Source of the DNA: Ooceraea biroi
Taxonomy: Eukaryota > Arthropoda > Insecta > Hymenoptera > Formicidae
NCBI RefSeq assembly: GCF_003672135.1
Contig: NC_039509.1
Span: 12,348,663-12,412,662 of the forward strand
Length of the DNA stretch: 64,000 nucleotides
Direction: 5' to 3'
Numbering within the stretch: the stretch's first letter is position 1; each line of letters begins with the position of its first letter. The notes under the pieces were generated by a model. That model was given only the letters and a program-made list of their open reading frames with translations. It searched no databases and had not been told where the DNA came from. This document shows, piece by piece, positions 15,001-26,013 of this stretch. The position numbers were made by a program, and so were the translations under genes.

Positions 15001-18000
15001 CTGAATGTATTTTATCATATGTGCCGCTTTGATAGTGAAAAATTGATCCAGTACAAGTTCAAGTATAAGAAGTGTCTTAAAGAAAGTGAACGAAAGTAAA
15101 GAACCGGCCGTGAAAAGTGCATTAAACTGTTAAATCGAGACAGCTGACAGTAATTTCGTCCAGCTGAATAAGACGTTAACGATAAGATAATTAATGGGGT
15201 CGGTAACTAACGTCTCTGAGTGATTCGGCTGAAGGCACGGACTTAATCACACGATCGCTGTCAAAAGCTATATACGTATTATTATGCAGCAGTGTCGGGT
15301 CGCGTGGAAGAATGGGAAAAACATGAGATGCTCGATGAAAGTGTGTCTGTCTGAACACGCGCGATCGCGTGCGCATCAACCGGTCGAAAATGAGCTGCGG
15401 CTCCTGATTTGTTGCCGAAGAGGAATTTACACCCACGAGAATGTTTCATTCCTTCTCCGCAGCAAGAATACACGAAATGAGTGGATAAAAAATGGCGAAA
15501 AAATAGGGAAAATGGTGAGTCCGGTATGCTTTATTATTGCCGGACTGAAAAACCGAAAGAAACGTTGACGATATTATAATACAAGCGGTTGAATTCAAAG
15601 AAGTAATTATCTCCTAAATGTGTCAGCTCCGCCTAATCTGTCCGTGACTCAATGAAATTAAGACGATCTTTATGCAGCACACGGCAAATAAAACTGCGAA
15701 AGACCCGTGTTTCTGCGGATTGCTGCGGGCGCAAAAATTGGAGAATTACAACGTTGAACGAAGACAGCGGTGTGCTCGGGCTTTATCTCTCAATTGTTAC
15801 AAGTTCAATGGATTTTCTCCGAATGCTTTCACCGATCGGCGTTACATTCCGCAGTCATTTTTGCCCGGCTCCTCCTTTACCGCGAACCTTAAAAAAGAAT
15901 TAAGCCACTGCGGATCGAAGCACGCGGAAAAGAAAATTGGTTAAATTATACGTTACGTAGAGCGTTGGTCACGGGTCTTAACGCGCGTGTATCTCGCGCG
16001 GAGGCGATTTCGTGCGTTGGTTTCGTGCAATCACACGAGCACTACGTCACGATAAACGACGGACGCTCTCACGCTAACCGACTCCTAATGGAGTCGACAC
16101 AATTAACTTGCTTCGCTTTGAAAGTGAGCTCCTCGCGCGGAATCAAAGCTCAGATTAGTCGAAACGCTAGTACGTTCCCAAACGAATATTAAATTGTATG
16201 CACCGGAGAGCCCCCTTGCAATTTGGCGTGCAACTTGCGGTGCAATTTAACTGCGTCTATTTATACACATAATAATCGACATGTTTCCAACTTCGTGTAG
16301 TATTATGTAATCGTGAAGGTTCGAAGGTGCGAAATACCACGCGCGCACGTACAGAAGTCGCTCCTTTCGTCAGCGTCAGTGTGATTTAAGAGGACAATCG
16401 GCGAAAGCATCCAGGTGGTGCCCCAGGACATACTGTTACTCCGGGAATCAGTCGAACAATCGCGACAGGCGTAAAACTGGAAGTGCGACGAATTAATTGC
16501 CGCAAAAGGAGCGACGGGGCGCACCGTGAAGGCACGCGATTTTGTCTTACTTAATTCATGGGTTTTTTTCCTCTTTCTCTTTTTCTCTTGCACAATCGCA
16601 GCGTCTTACAACAGCTCCGTGTCATCGTCACCCATTTCGCTCAATAATGAAGAAGTCGCGAGGGCGATCATTACATGGCTGCGTTATGCGCTCGCTCTAC
16701 ATGACGCGACCGAGCTAGCACGACATTGCCTCATCGCCACATTGTATTGTATATCGTCGTCACGACGTGCATCCGCGTGACGGATCCTATCGGACACGCA
16801 AGTGGACGATGTAGGTTCATGATCTTTTTATGAAGTACCTTCCGTGAAGTATCTTTAATAAAGTGTCATTAAGACATTATTTATCACACATTACCACTTT
16901 GCACATTTTGCTGTGTGATTTTGTATAGTGCAAATAATGTAATTTGAGTTCAATCTGAATTTCCTTTGTCAGTGACATGCACCGCGTTTCTTTGCATTAC
17001 TGATGTTGTCATGGACCATTCCGCAATCTTACACGTCGTTTGCAGATAAATCACGCATTAACCATAATCGGCATCGAGCTATAAATAATCCTTTCAATCA
17101 CTCAGCCAGACGAAAACTTCTTATTCTTGAACCGCGCATTGGCATGGTTCACGCAGCAGTAATGAGTCGTTACTTCGTTGGCCAGAAAAATTTCGCAGAA
17201 TCGGCATTACGTGGCGATTGCGGTGGCGAAACGCGGTCACAATAGTGGTGCGCACTACGACTTTCATCGGGGTATAAATCATTCGGCAGTCGGACTACTA
17301 TTTCTCATGGTGCGTTACGGGCGGTACGGCCACGCCGGAAAACCCTGCTCCGGCTTGTCCAACGGATCTATCAACCGATTCGACTCGAACAGCGGGAATT
17401 CACAGTCCAGCATAGATCAGTTTCACAATTCATCGTTGATTGAAAATAAAAAAAATTAACGAGTACTCCGTGCGTTGTGAACACCAATGCAATTTCACGG
17501 GATAAGAAATGTTGCTATCAGAATACGTTAAGTCACGCTGGATGTACAAGTTAAGTTATTCACATAAGCAAAAGTATGCTGGAACAATCCGGGGTGATCT
17601 AAGCGACTTATGTCATTGAGAACAGATAGAACATGGAACATGATGCATCAGAAAATAATTTATAATTTCTTCGCTCTACGTGGATTTAGATTCTCAGCAT
17701 ATTATTTCTCTAAGTCAAATATTTAGGTCAAATAAGCAAAGTATACGATATTTTTATTTCTGGTTTTTGAACGTCTTTTCATCAAAAGAGAAAACAAAGA
17801 TGTTTCCAGTTCCGTTAATTTATTCTATTTTTATACATAATGTAAACTATTTAGATAATGATACCATGTATATTAAGATTGCTAGCAAAAATTAGTTGCC
17901 AGCACGATTGTTTTATTTTGAGAAGATTGCGGAATCATTATGACGAAAGAAAGCAGTTCGAAAAAGATCTAAAGAACAGTTTCGCCTGGGTGCAAGAACG

Positions 18001-20523
18001 GAAGGAGATGTCGTTGCCACAGAAGAGTTGCGTTCCGGTAATAATCGCGTCAAACTTTTTACTGTAATTATATTGGAAATTATTATTTCCTCTTTATTAC
18101 TAACAATGAAGGTCATAAATTTGCAACGTCCGCTCATAAATAATAAATTTGCACTAAAAATTCACGCTAAACATCTTGTGTGTGAGCAATTATGTATATT
18201 ATATGTACAGCGTAACTTTTGTTGCGCAAGAAATAAAAGGAAGTCTACGTGCAATTTAACACTAAACGTAATTGCAATTTTTTATCTCGGCGCATTGTTT
18301 TAGCGCAGACTAACATTAATGTTATATAATATTATCAGAAAGCGCGCAACAATTCTAAATCTCGTACGTGGCATTAGATAGAACGTTATCGCATCGTTTC
18401 TCATCATACGTTTATCCGAATAAGCATTACGCGATCAACCGGTATAAAGGCATGAAATATTAGACGTCATACTTGAAAAATTCCGCGAGATAAATCTCGG
18501 GCAGCGCCGGCTGATCTTTACTAATAGCGCATTCTATCGCGGCATGCTGTTGCTGACTTCAAACGTGACTACAATGCGCGAGTAGTTTCTCTCTTTTTCT
18601 TTCTCGATACAGATCGAGGAATTCCGTGTCAAAGAAGCCGATCTAATCATTACACAACGGCGAATCATTGTTGACTGATTGGGAAGATGCGCGCGAGATA
18701 ATCGCAATTACTATTCTTATATAACGTTTTAATACCAACAAAACGTTACCTTATCTTGAGTAGCAAAGTTTGATACTGAGAATTTAATCTGTTGAATTAA
18801 TGATTTTCTAAAAGTAAAACTTTACATTAATTTATTAGATTTAACTTTGCTATTATCTCTTTTTTTTAACTTATATCTACGATTATTCTATCCTAACAAT
18901 TATTCCTAGTTTGACGACATTGAGCGATTAATTTTATCAGCCAATTTCATCTGTCATACACACACACGCACATAAAAAACCTACTTCAACTTGACGAATC
19001 TAAAATAAACACAACTAGCGGATTCGCCTTTTCGAAAGTGCACAATCCTGTAGAGACATTTCACTCATTAAACGTTACAGCGTCTAAATTTACCTGACAG
19101 CTTTCAAAACTATTTGCGATTTGAAACAGCGTCTAGATTCACCTGACAGCTTTCAAAACTATTTGCGACTTGAAACATGTCATGAATGGATTCACATCTG
19201 ATGTAGTTACAATACAACATGAAATACCAAAATATTGTTACAGTCAAAAAATCGTTTTCTCTTAAAATAGAAATTATATTTGTAAGAAACAGTTGCAATT
19301 TAATTTGCGTATTTGCAATGAAGGAAAGTCGGAGTACTCAAAGTTTGAGATCTCTAAACAATCCTACATGCGGACACAAACAGTTCGTCCACAGCTCAAG
19401 GAAGATGCGTTAAAACGTTTTAAACTACGATTGGAATTCATGTATCTCCTTAAACAAGAATGTCATTTATACCCGCGCAAGAATGTCTGAACTTTATCGA
19501 ACTTTCACGTTCCATGGACACGAGCGGTACTTATTATAAGCCCGATATCGATTGACGATCGAAAAACCCGGCTTTCTAGTCGGCTCAAAAATAACTTCCG
19601 CTCCGCGGATGGTAATGTACGTCGGGGCGGTTTTCTAAACTGCGACCGCGATCAACCGCGAATGCATAAATATCGTGCGGTTACACGAGTCGCATTTGCA
19701 AGGCTAAGAAGATTCCCATTAGACGCGAGATATGCCAAAGATATTCGACTGGCGAATCGCGGCTTCAATGTGTACGTGATTCCCAACGAAAATTGAAATC
19801 GTGGTTGACGTGATCGCCATGCGCGTAATGAACTGAAACGTCCGCTTTCCTGCTTCTGCGCTCTCACACGATTGACCGATGCCACAGAATAGAAGCAGAA
19901 AGAACACTTGTAATGATCTGGCGTTACGACACTGTCCGTAACTTACGACGAAATAATGATATATCGCACGTCGATTGCATGAAATTCGCGGATAACAAGA
20001 AAGTTATTAACTATTGCGAAAGCGGGAAATCCACCGCGTCATAAATATCAGAATAAATGTCGAAGTACAAGTGCCGTTTTATCCGTCGCGTCTATTTTTA
20101 AATTGTCCCGATACATGGTCTCTTTCTTTAATTGAGCTGGCGTACGAAACGAATATTTAACAAATTTCTTAGAAATTATATTCTGCAATCAAAAGTAATA
20201 GATAATACAAAATTGGGAAATTTCAATTTGTTACTTTTTTCGGATATTTTAAGAAGTATTTACGGTGCATTCAATTCCAAAGCACTGAGGATTAAATTTG
20301 AACAATCTTGTCTTGTGTGACAGTAAAATAAATCTATACCTCGTAAAATCTATTTTAAATATGAAGTCATCTAATTGCAAATATCGTAAAATGGACAAAT
20401 TATAGATTCACTTCCCTTCTCGCACCAAACTCTCAAAATTATTCAAACCACCCCTACTTTAAATAACCACTTGGTCAACTCGTGAGCTGTCGTTCTCATT
20501 CGAACATCACTCATATGTTACAG
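1..20523. other. No confident gene: upstream region or long first intron of Lac2
   Basis: AT-rich DNA alternates with CpG-rich blocks at about 6.5-7.9, 10.1-11.3, 12.0-13.8 and 15.2-16.2 kb. The open frames are short, overlap on both strands and show no domain or conserved motif. The Lac2 signal-peptide exon and promoter probably lie here or to the left, and the CpG-rich blocks are the first places to look. The last stop before the first recognised exon, in its frame, is at 20460. Confidence 0.6.
19079..19176. repeat. Tandem duplication of a 49 bp unit
   Basis: Two adjacent 49 bp copies (19079-19127 and 19128-19176) differ at three positions, all transitions. Each contains ACCTGACAGCTTTCAAAAC. 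It lies about 1.3 kb upstream of the first recognised laccase-2 exon and has no coding potential. Confidence 0.9.
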
Positions 20524-20899
20524 ATCAATCGACAGCGGCGGATCAATCAGCGTCGTCCTCCTTCTGGAGTCCCAACATCAAAACCTCTTCTGACCTTTTC
20601 TCCCAGGATAATAGCGCGGCTTTCTTCCCCACGGCTCACGGACTGGTGCAAACTCACCCCTCTAGTGGTGGTGTGTTCCGCAGTGGCTTTGGCGGAGTCG
20701 ACAATCTCGGCACTCGGGGGGCGACGATGAGGCCACCGAGGACGCGGCCTCTCGATTATAATGAGCGCGCGACCGCCGAATTGCGCCGAAATCCATCGCT
20801 CTCGTCGCCCGACGAGTGTGCTCGCGCTTGCCGCGAGAACGAGCCACCCAGGATATGCTACTACCACTTCACACTCGAATATTATACTGTACTTGGCGC
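20524..20899 (+). CDS. Lac2: Lac2 exon: disordered N-terminus and start of cysteine-rich region
   Basis: The reading frame is open from 20463 to the donor GTAAGT at 20900. It reads a Ser/Gln-rich stretch, then VQTHPSSGGVFRSGFGG and SPDECARACRENEPPRICYY, both laccase-2 signatures. The left border is uncertain. An acceptor TTACAG at 20518-20523 gives a total length close to known laccase-2. A stronger polypyrimidine acceptor, CTTTTCTCCCAG ending at 20606, would start the exon at 20607 in phase 0. No in-frame ATG lies upstream before the stop at 20460, so this is not the first coding exon. Confidence 0.82.
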
Positions 20900-23800
20900 G
20901 TAAGTGCTTTACGAAACATTTCAATTCGATATTTGATCCGATAACGATCAAAACTGCTCACGGATTGATGCCCACCAGCGATAACGCAACAAAAAGTTGA
21001 AATTGTATTTATTAACTTTTTAAGATTTCAACAGAAGTCTTAATATATTGTATTTTAATTAATTTTATATACGAGTACTATAAGATATAACAGAGTGATA
21101 ACTTTTAAACAAATATTACTTTTTAATTAAAAACTGAGTTTTTTCGAGGAAGAAACTTGTGCAAAATTTTAATCGTCTTTGTTTAAACCTCTGTGAAAGA
21201 AATTTTCAGATTTGATCCAAATTTGTTATAAATTTTCAGAGCGTGTCAAGTATGCACACCGAACGCAACCAATTCCATATGGAGCGACTGCCAATGTGTT
21301 CTGGCGGACGGAGTTGAACGAGGTATCCTGACTGCGAACAGGATGATTCCTGGACCGAGTATACAGGTGTGCCAGGGCGACAAAGTCGTTATTGACGTGG
21401 AAAATCATATTGAGGGAATGGAAGCCACGATACATTGGCACGGTGTATGGCAAAGAGGGTCTCCATACTACGACGGTGTACCCTATGTGACGCAGTGCCC
21501 CATTCAAGAGGGTAACACGTTTAGGTACGCGCGGGTGACAATCTCATCCTTTAATACAACAAAATTTCCATTCTTATATGGGAGAAAGATAATAATTTTT
21601 TATTATATGCCACGATAAAATCATTCAAGCTTTTATTTAATTTATTTATAATTTTAAACATTTAAAATTCTAAAAAATAGTCAAAGAATTTTTTGTCATT
21701 TTGGTCCCGATGTTTTATTAGTATTTCAATCTATTTCATCAGAGGCGAGAAGTAACCTGATACGAAACGTTGGAATCAAAATGACAAAAAATGTAACTTT
21801 AACTCGAAACTAAAACTGATGATGACTATTACGAAAATCTTAAATTTTTATTTTTGATAGTCAAAGAAACTGTGATATCTTATTCCATCATATAATCAAT
21901 TTCCGGAATGAGCTTTAGTTGCTTTAGATAAATGTTCTCCAAACTTTTCAAAATCTTCAATAATTTATTGTGCAACGAATAATTATATTACAAAAAGTTT
22001 TAATAATTGTATTATAAAAATATAATTTTGATGTGTATAAAGATATCAATGGACAGCCGGCAATGAGGGTACGCATTTCTGGCATGCACACACTGGTATG
22101 CAAAAGATAGACGGTCTATACGGAAGTATAGTGATCCGACAGCCGCCGAGCAAGGACCCTAATAGCAATATGTACGATTATGATTTAACCACACACGTGA
22201 TGCTTATCAGCGATTGGTTCCACGAGAGCGCTGTCGAACGTTTTCCGGGTCGTCTTGCAGTCAACGTCGGTCAAGCACCTGAAAGCGTGCTGATCAACGG
22301 GAAAGGTCAATTTAGGGTATGTCATTTAGAGGATATTAATTGATCTTGCTCAGAGAAGATATCATCTGACGCATCAAATCTTACGTATGATTCCTGCATT
22401 ACTGTATTTATTGTTGCAAATAATCACATTATTACAGTCGAATTTATTTATTCGATATTATTTATAATCTAATCTAAAATATTTTCTACCTTTTCATTGC
22501 AGGATCCTAATACCGGTTTCATGACAAACACGCCCCTCGAGGTGTTCACGATTACTCCAGGCCGTCGTTACCGATTCCGACTGATCAATTCGTACGGATC
22601 GGTATGCCCCTCTCAAATCACGGTCGAGGGTCACACTCTCACGATTATCGCTACCGATGGTGAAGCAGTGCACCCAGTGCAAGTGAACACCATAATCTCG
22701 TTCTCAGGTAAAGCAATTTATTCCACATAAATTTATTTAAAATTCTTTGTTATAGTTTAAATACTAATATGTAAACGACAATTAAATCGGTGACTTGAAA
22801 AATAATTAACAGGAAAATAAATTTTCTATAGTATTTAAATAATGAAAAGTAGATATTATAAATGTAAAAGCTAAATGAAATTTGAAGTTATTGTGAAGTG
22901 ATTAATTTAAGAAATGTTACCAAGGAAGATTATAATTTTACATTCTCTCTTAATAGGTGAACGTTACGATTTCGTCATAAATGCCGACCAGCCCGTTGGC
23001 GCTTATTGGATCCAAGTTCGTTCGCTGGGAGAATGTGGAATTCCGCGATCTCAACAGCTGGCCATCCTACGATACGCTCGTGGTCCTTATCAGCCAAGTA
23101 CTGCACCACCTACGTACGATTATGGTCTTCCACAAGGCGTCGTAAGCATACTTCTATTTTTCAAAAAATTTTAAAATTTTTAGTCATTTGTATGTCATTT
23201 TCTTGCAATGAAATCTAAAAGACAAAAATGTTTTGCATAAAGTCTAACAAGTAAATATTTAAATGTGAGATTCTGCGAAATTTTATCTTAGCACGCACTG
23301 CCATCTCTTTGAATTATATAGATGAAAGGAATCGTAAGCAGTTGTAAAAAGATATTATAAACTTTATATATATAATTAATTTATTTTAATTATCGTCTAT
23401 ATTGAAATAATATTTAAAACTTGTTGACTTCAATATATTTCGCACAGAAATTGTAAAATTTAAAAACTAAAAAGCGAGTAAATATCGAAGCAAAAAATTT
23501 GCTTCTTATTTTCAATCGATAAACGAGAGATCGTTTTAATCCTTTCCAGCTATAGAAGGAAAGATACGCACGCTTGACATTTCGAGATACATTACAGAAG
23601 AAGAAATTCTCTTCTTCATTTCTTCATTTGAAAGGAAAATTTCAAAGACAGTATTAAATTTTGTAAATGAAATACGTTTCTAGAACGAACAATGCAATTG
23701 TGTATCACAAGAAATGAAAGAGTAGTTGCTTTTATTCCATTTCCACGTTATATCGATCGTCTTCCATACACGTTAGATACATAGATAAAACTTAAGCTAA

Positions 23801-25086
23801 AATAGTGCACGACACAGAGTAGAGTATCGTATAACAGGGCTCTCTTCAACCATTAGGAACGCTTCTCAAACTGACTGAGATTTACGACCTCATACATTAA
23901 AGACCATACAAGCCGAACGAATTTTCAAGCGCTTTCTCCTTAGGTCCTGAATCCTCTGGATGCCATCTGCAACCGACCGCGCGAGGATGCGGTTTGCGTG
24001 AGCCAGCTGAAGAATGCCCGCCACATCGATCAGGGTATCCTGCAGCAACGCCCCGACGTGAAGATCTTCCTGCCGTTCCGCTTCCTGTTCTACAGACCAG
24101 AAGAGGTCTTCCAGCCGCAGACCTACAATCGCTTCCTCGGTAAGTAAGCGCTAATGAGCGTAATAGGCGGTTGAATTCGCGGAAAAGAAGCGAACACGCC
24201 ACGCAACGACTGACGTTTGATTTTCGTTTGGTGCGTACACACTATGCACTATCAAGGTATTCTTAAGGAGAGGTATGCTTCAAAAAAGAAAAAAGAAGAA
24301 AAGGATACAATCCAAGACCATGTTGCATGCAACATCTTCGGCAATTCTTGCAACTCCAAGAATTACGTAGAGTACATTGCGAGGTACATTTGTCATAAGT
24401 GACGGTATTTCTCTCTCTCTTTCACTCTTCTCTTCGGGACAATTAGGCTCGATAGTACGTGAAACCGGTTCGTGCTGGAGTACGTGGAGACGTACGGAGT
24501 GTTTCAAAACTACCGTTTCTCCCTTTCGTGTCTCGCGTTTTTTGTCTTCTCCATTCGCTCTTAAATTGGGAGTTTCGATGTTTCCGCAATCGGGATTCGT
24601 CTCGTCGTGATTCGTGTGCGAAAATTTCCCGCGGCAATTTTCTTTGCACGCATCTTCAAGTATTAACAACGACTACATTTTGTTATTTACAGTTGCACCG
24701 ACCGGCGACCATGTGATTTCCCTCGTGGACGAGATCTCGTTCACGTTCCCTCCGGCGCCTCCACTTTCGCAGATCGACGACGTTCCGCCCGAACAATTCT
24801 GCAACGGTGATAATAGACCGGCTGACTGCGGCGCCAACTGCATGTGCACGCATCAAGTCGACATCCCGTACAACGCGGTCGTCGAGGTGGTTCTCGTAGA
24901 CGAAGGTATGTACCTCACATTTACTGGTGCAATTACGCTCATTACTTTCATGTGAAGAATTCCACATTAAACGGAAAAGCGCATTTCAGAAGAAACATAT
25001 TAAAATTTTAAATCTTACATTTGCGATCTCTGTGAGAATTTTTTAATATTTTCTAATTACAATATACGTATAATTTTTTATACGTA

Positions 25087-25125
<39 letters not shown>

Positions 25126-26013
25126 ATATCATTATTTAACTTTCTTTATGACAGTTTTGCAAAGCTAAACATTATTTGAATTCCTTTGGTATTTGATTAC
25201 AGTACAACAGCCAAATCTATCGCATCCATTCCACTTGCACGGATATGCATTCAACGTGGTCGGTATCGGTCGTTCTCCTGATAGAAACGTGAAGAAGATC
25301 AATTTGAAGCACGCCCTCGACCTCGATAAACGAGGTCTCCTGCACAGACAGTTCGACCTGCCGCCCGCTAAGGACACCATCGCTGTTCCCAATAACGGTT
25401 ACGTCATCTTCCGTTTCCGCGCTGACAATCCGGGTAAGTTAACAACAACAATCGAGGAATATTTTCGTGCAGCGATCAGATGCGATGCAAACTGTTTCCG
25501 CTCGCGTAATCGCGGAAGTTTGCACGACACATTTGCATATACCGATTGTCTAACTGTACCGCGTATAAAGTATCTCGGTCTATTGACCGCGGTCTATTAT
25601 TTGGTGATTATAGAGCTGAGTTTTCGTGAATATTCGGTCGCCAGAAGCCATGAAAATTTATTCCACAAGAAAATTCACGATGTTTGAGATCGATCGGTTA
25701 TCGTAAATCGAAGTAAAGCCAATTTTACGCTGAAGAGGGTAGTCAATCTGGCAATGTTCCAAACGACGGAGTCGCATTTATTACATTTACCGGTTGGCTT
25801 AATATCACGAGCAACCATTAATCATTGAACGATGTCTGCCTCTTCGCAGGATACTGGCTGTTCCACTGCCACTTCCTGTTCCACATATTGATCGGCATGA
25901 ACTTGATCCTGCACGTGGGGACACATGGGGACCTGCCACCGATACCACCCAACTTCCCGACCTGCGGTGACCATTTGCCGCCCATCACGCCACCGCTGGA
26001 CACGTTCCATTGA
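20524..26013 (+). CDS. Lac2: Laccase-2 (multicopper oxidase 2), nine coding exons, 5' end incomplete
   Basis: The exons are 20524-20899 (start uncertain), 21240-21524, 22043-22316, 22503-22707, 22957-23141, 23944-24139, 24693-24905, 25203-25433 and 25850-26013. All introns are GT-AG and all phases agree. They encode about 708 residues ending in TGA. Numbering from 20526, a cysteine-rich N-terminal region typical of laccase-2 (C98, C102, C111, C127, C130, C142, C144) precedes three cupredoxin-like domains. Copper ligands are HWHG (H190, H192), HFWHAH (H234, H236), HPFHLHG (H585, H588, H590) and HCHFLFH (H660, C661, H662, H666), with M671 as the axial position of type 1 copper. In the known family this secreted enzyme oxidises N-acyldopamines to quinones that crosslink and darken cuticle. 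Signal peptide and start codon are missing because the first coding exon was not found; laccase-2 genes commonly have a very long first intron. Identity is near certain; the exact 5' boundary is not. Confidence 0.95.
21240..21524 (+). CDS. Lac2: Lac2 exon: first cupredoxin domain with HWHG copper motif
   Basis: The acceptor TTTTCAG ends at 21239, and the first base completes an alanine codon (GC|A). The exon encodes ACQVCTPNATNSIW and continues through the conserved LTANRMIPGPSIQVC to HWHG at 21433-21444, the first trinuclear-cluster motif. It ends in CPIQEGNTF with an arginine codon split AG|A across donor GTACGC. Confidence 0.96.
21688..21792. repeat. MITE-like inverted repeat in Lac2 intron
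   Basis: A perfect 16 bp inverted repeat, ATTTTTTGTCATTTTG at 21688-21703 and its reverse complement at 21777-21792, encloses 73 bp. The arms extend imperfectly inward to about 30 bp (GGTCCCGATGTTTTATT against GATTCCAACGTTTCGTA). A 12 bp direct repeat ATAGTCAAAGAA lies outside at 21677-21688 and 21857-21868. This fits a decayed non-autonomous DNA transposon, but the target-site duplication is not clean. Confidence 0.45.
22043..22316 (+). CDS. Lac2: Lac2 exon: HFWHAH copper motif
   Basis: The acceptor TATAAAG ends at 22042 and has a poor pyrimidine tract, but the phase and protein match are exact (YQWTAGNEGTHFWHAHTG). The second trinuclear copper motif lies at 22074-22091. The exon runs through the conserved LTTHVMLISDW and GQFR to donor GTATGT in phase 0. 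It is 91 full codons plus one base. Confidence 0.96.
22503..22707 (+). CDS. Lac2: Lac2 exon: second cupredoxin domain, first part
   Basis: The acceptor TTCATTGCAG ends at 22502. It encodes DPNTGFMTNTPLEVF and TPGRRYRFRLINSYGS, the strongly conserved core of the middle Cu-oxidase domain, and ends in NTIISFS with a glycine codon split G|GT at donor GTAAAG. Confidence 0.96.
22957..23141 (+). CDS. Lac2: Lac2 exon: second cupredoxin domain, second part
   Basis: The acceptor CTTAATAG ends at 22956. It encodes ERYDFVINADQPVGAYWIQ, then LGECGIPRSQQLAILRYARG, and ends in LPQGV with donor GTAAGC in phase 0. Both segments are diagnostic of insect laccase-2. Confidence 0.96.
23944..24139 (+). CDS. Lac2: Lac2 exon: linker between second and third domains
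   Basis: The acceptor TTCTCCTTAG ends at 23943, after an 802 bp AT-rich intron. The exon encodes VLNPLDAICNRPREDAVC and then PDVKIFLPFRFLFYRPEEVF, ending in YNRFL with a valine codon split G|TT at donor GTAAGT. Confidence 0.96.
24693..24905 (+). CDS. Lac2: Lac2 exon: third cupredoxin domain, first part
   Basis: The acceptor TTATTTACAG ends at 24692. It encodes APTGDHVISLVDEISF, a proline-rich loop, the cysteine cluster CNGDNRPADCGANCMC, and EVVLVDE. The last base starts a valine codon finished in the next exon; the donor is GTATGT. In laccase-2 genes with A and B isoforms the alternative exons begin in this C-terminal region; only one copy is seen here. Confidence 0.96.
25093..25120. repeat. 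(TA)14 microsatellite in Lac2 intron
   Basis: Fourteen uninterrupted TA units lie about 80 bp upstream of the exon that starts at 25203. It is likely length-variable. Confidence 0.95.
25203..25433 (+). CDS. Lac2: Lac2 exon: HPFHLHG copper motif
   Basis: The acceptor GATTACAG ends at 25202. HPFHLHG lies at 25223-25243 and supplies type 1 and trinuclear copper ligands. The exon continues through RSPDRNVKKINLKHALDLD and DLPPAKDTIAVPNNGYV to RADNPG, with the glycine codon split G|GA at donor GTAAGT. Confidence 0.96.
25850..26013 (+). CDS. Lac2: Lac2 last coding exon: HCHFLFH copper motif and stop
   Basis: The acceptor CCTCTTCGCAG ends at 25849. It encodes YWLFHCHFLFHILIGMNLIL. The Cys-His pair that bridges type 1 and trinuclear copper is at 25867-25872, and the axial methionine is at 25897-25899. 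The C-terminus (NFPTCGDHLPPITPP) is the usual short laccase-2 tail. TGA is at 26011-26013. Confidence 0.97.

Larger units (their letters stand above)
20900..25849. other. Lac2 introns
   Basis: Introns longer than 300 bp are 20900-21239, 21525-22042, 23142-23943, 24140-24692 and 25434-25849. They are strongly AT-rich, in contrast to the exons. Besides the inverted repeat and TA run listed separately, nothing is seen in them; in particular there are no second copies of the C-terminal exons. Confidence 0.85.

Noticed and set aside
16526..16780. Frame with a signal-peptide-like hydrophobic stretch (WVFFLFLFFSCTIAAS)
   Set aside because: It begins with GTG, has no in-frame ATG, and the hydrophobic residues come from a pyrimidine tract ending in CAG, which looks more like a chance acceptor than coding sequence.
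19719..19907. Short - strand frame opening FFLLLFCGIGQSC, like a secretion signal
   Set aside because: It starts with GTG, has no downstream exon or donor in phase that extends it, and shows no conserved motif.
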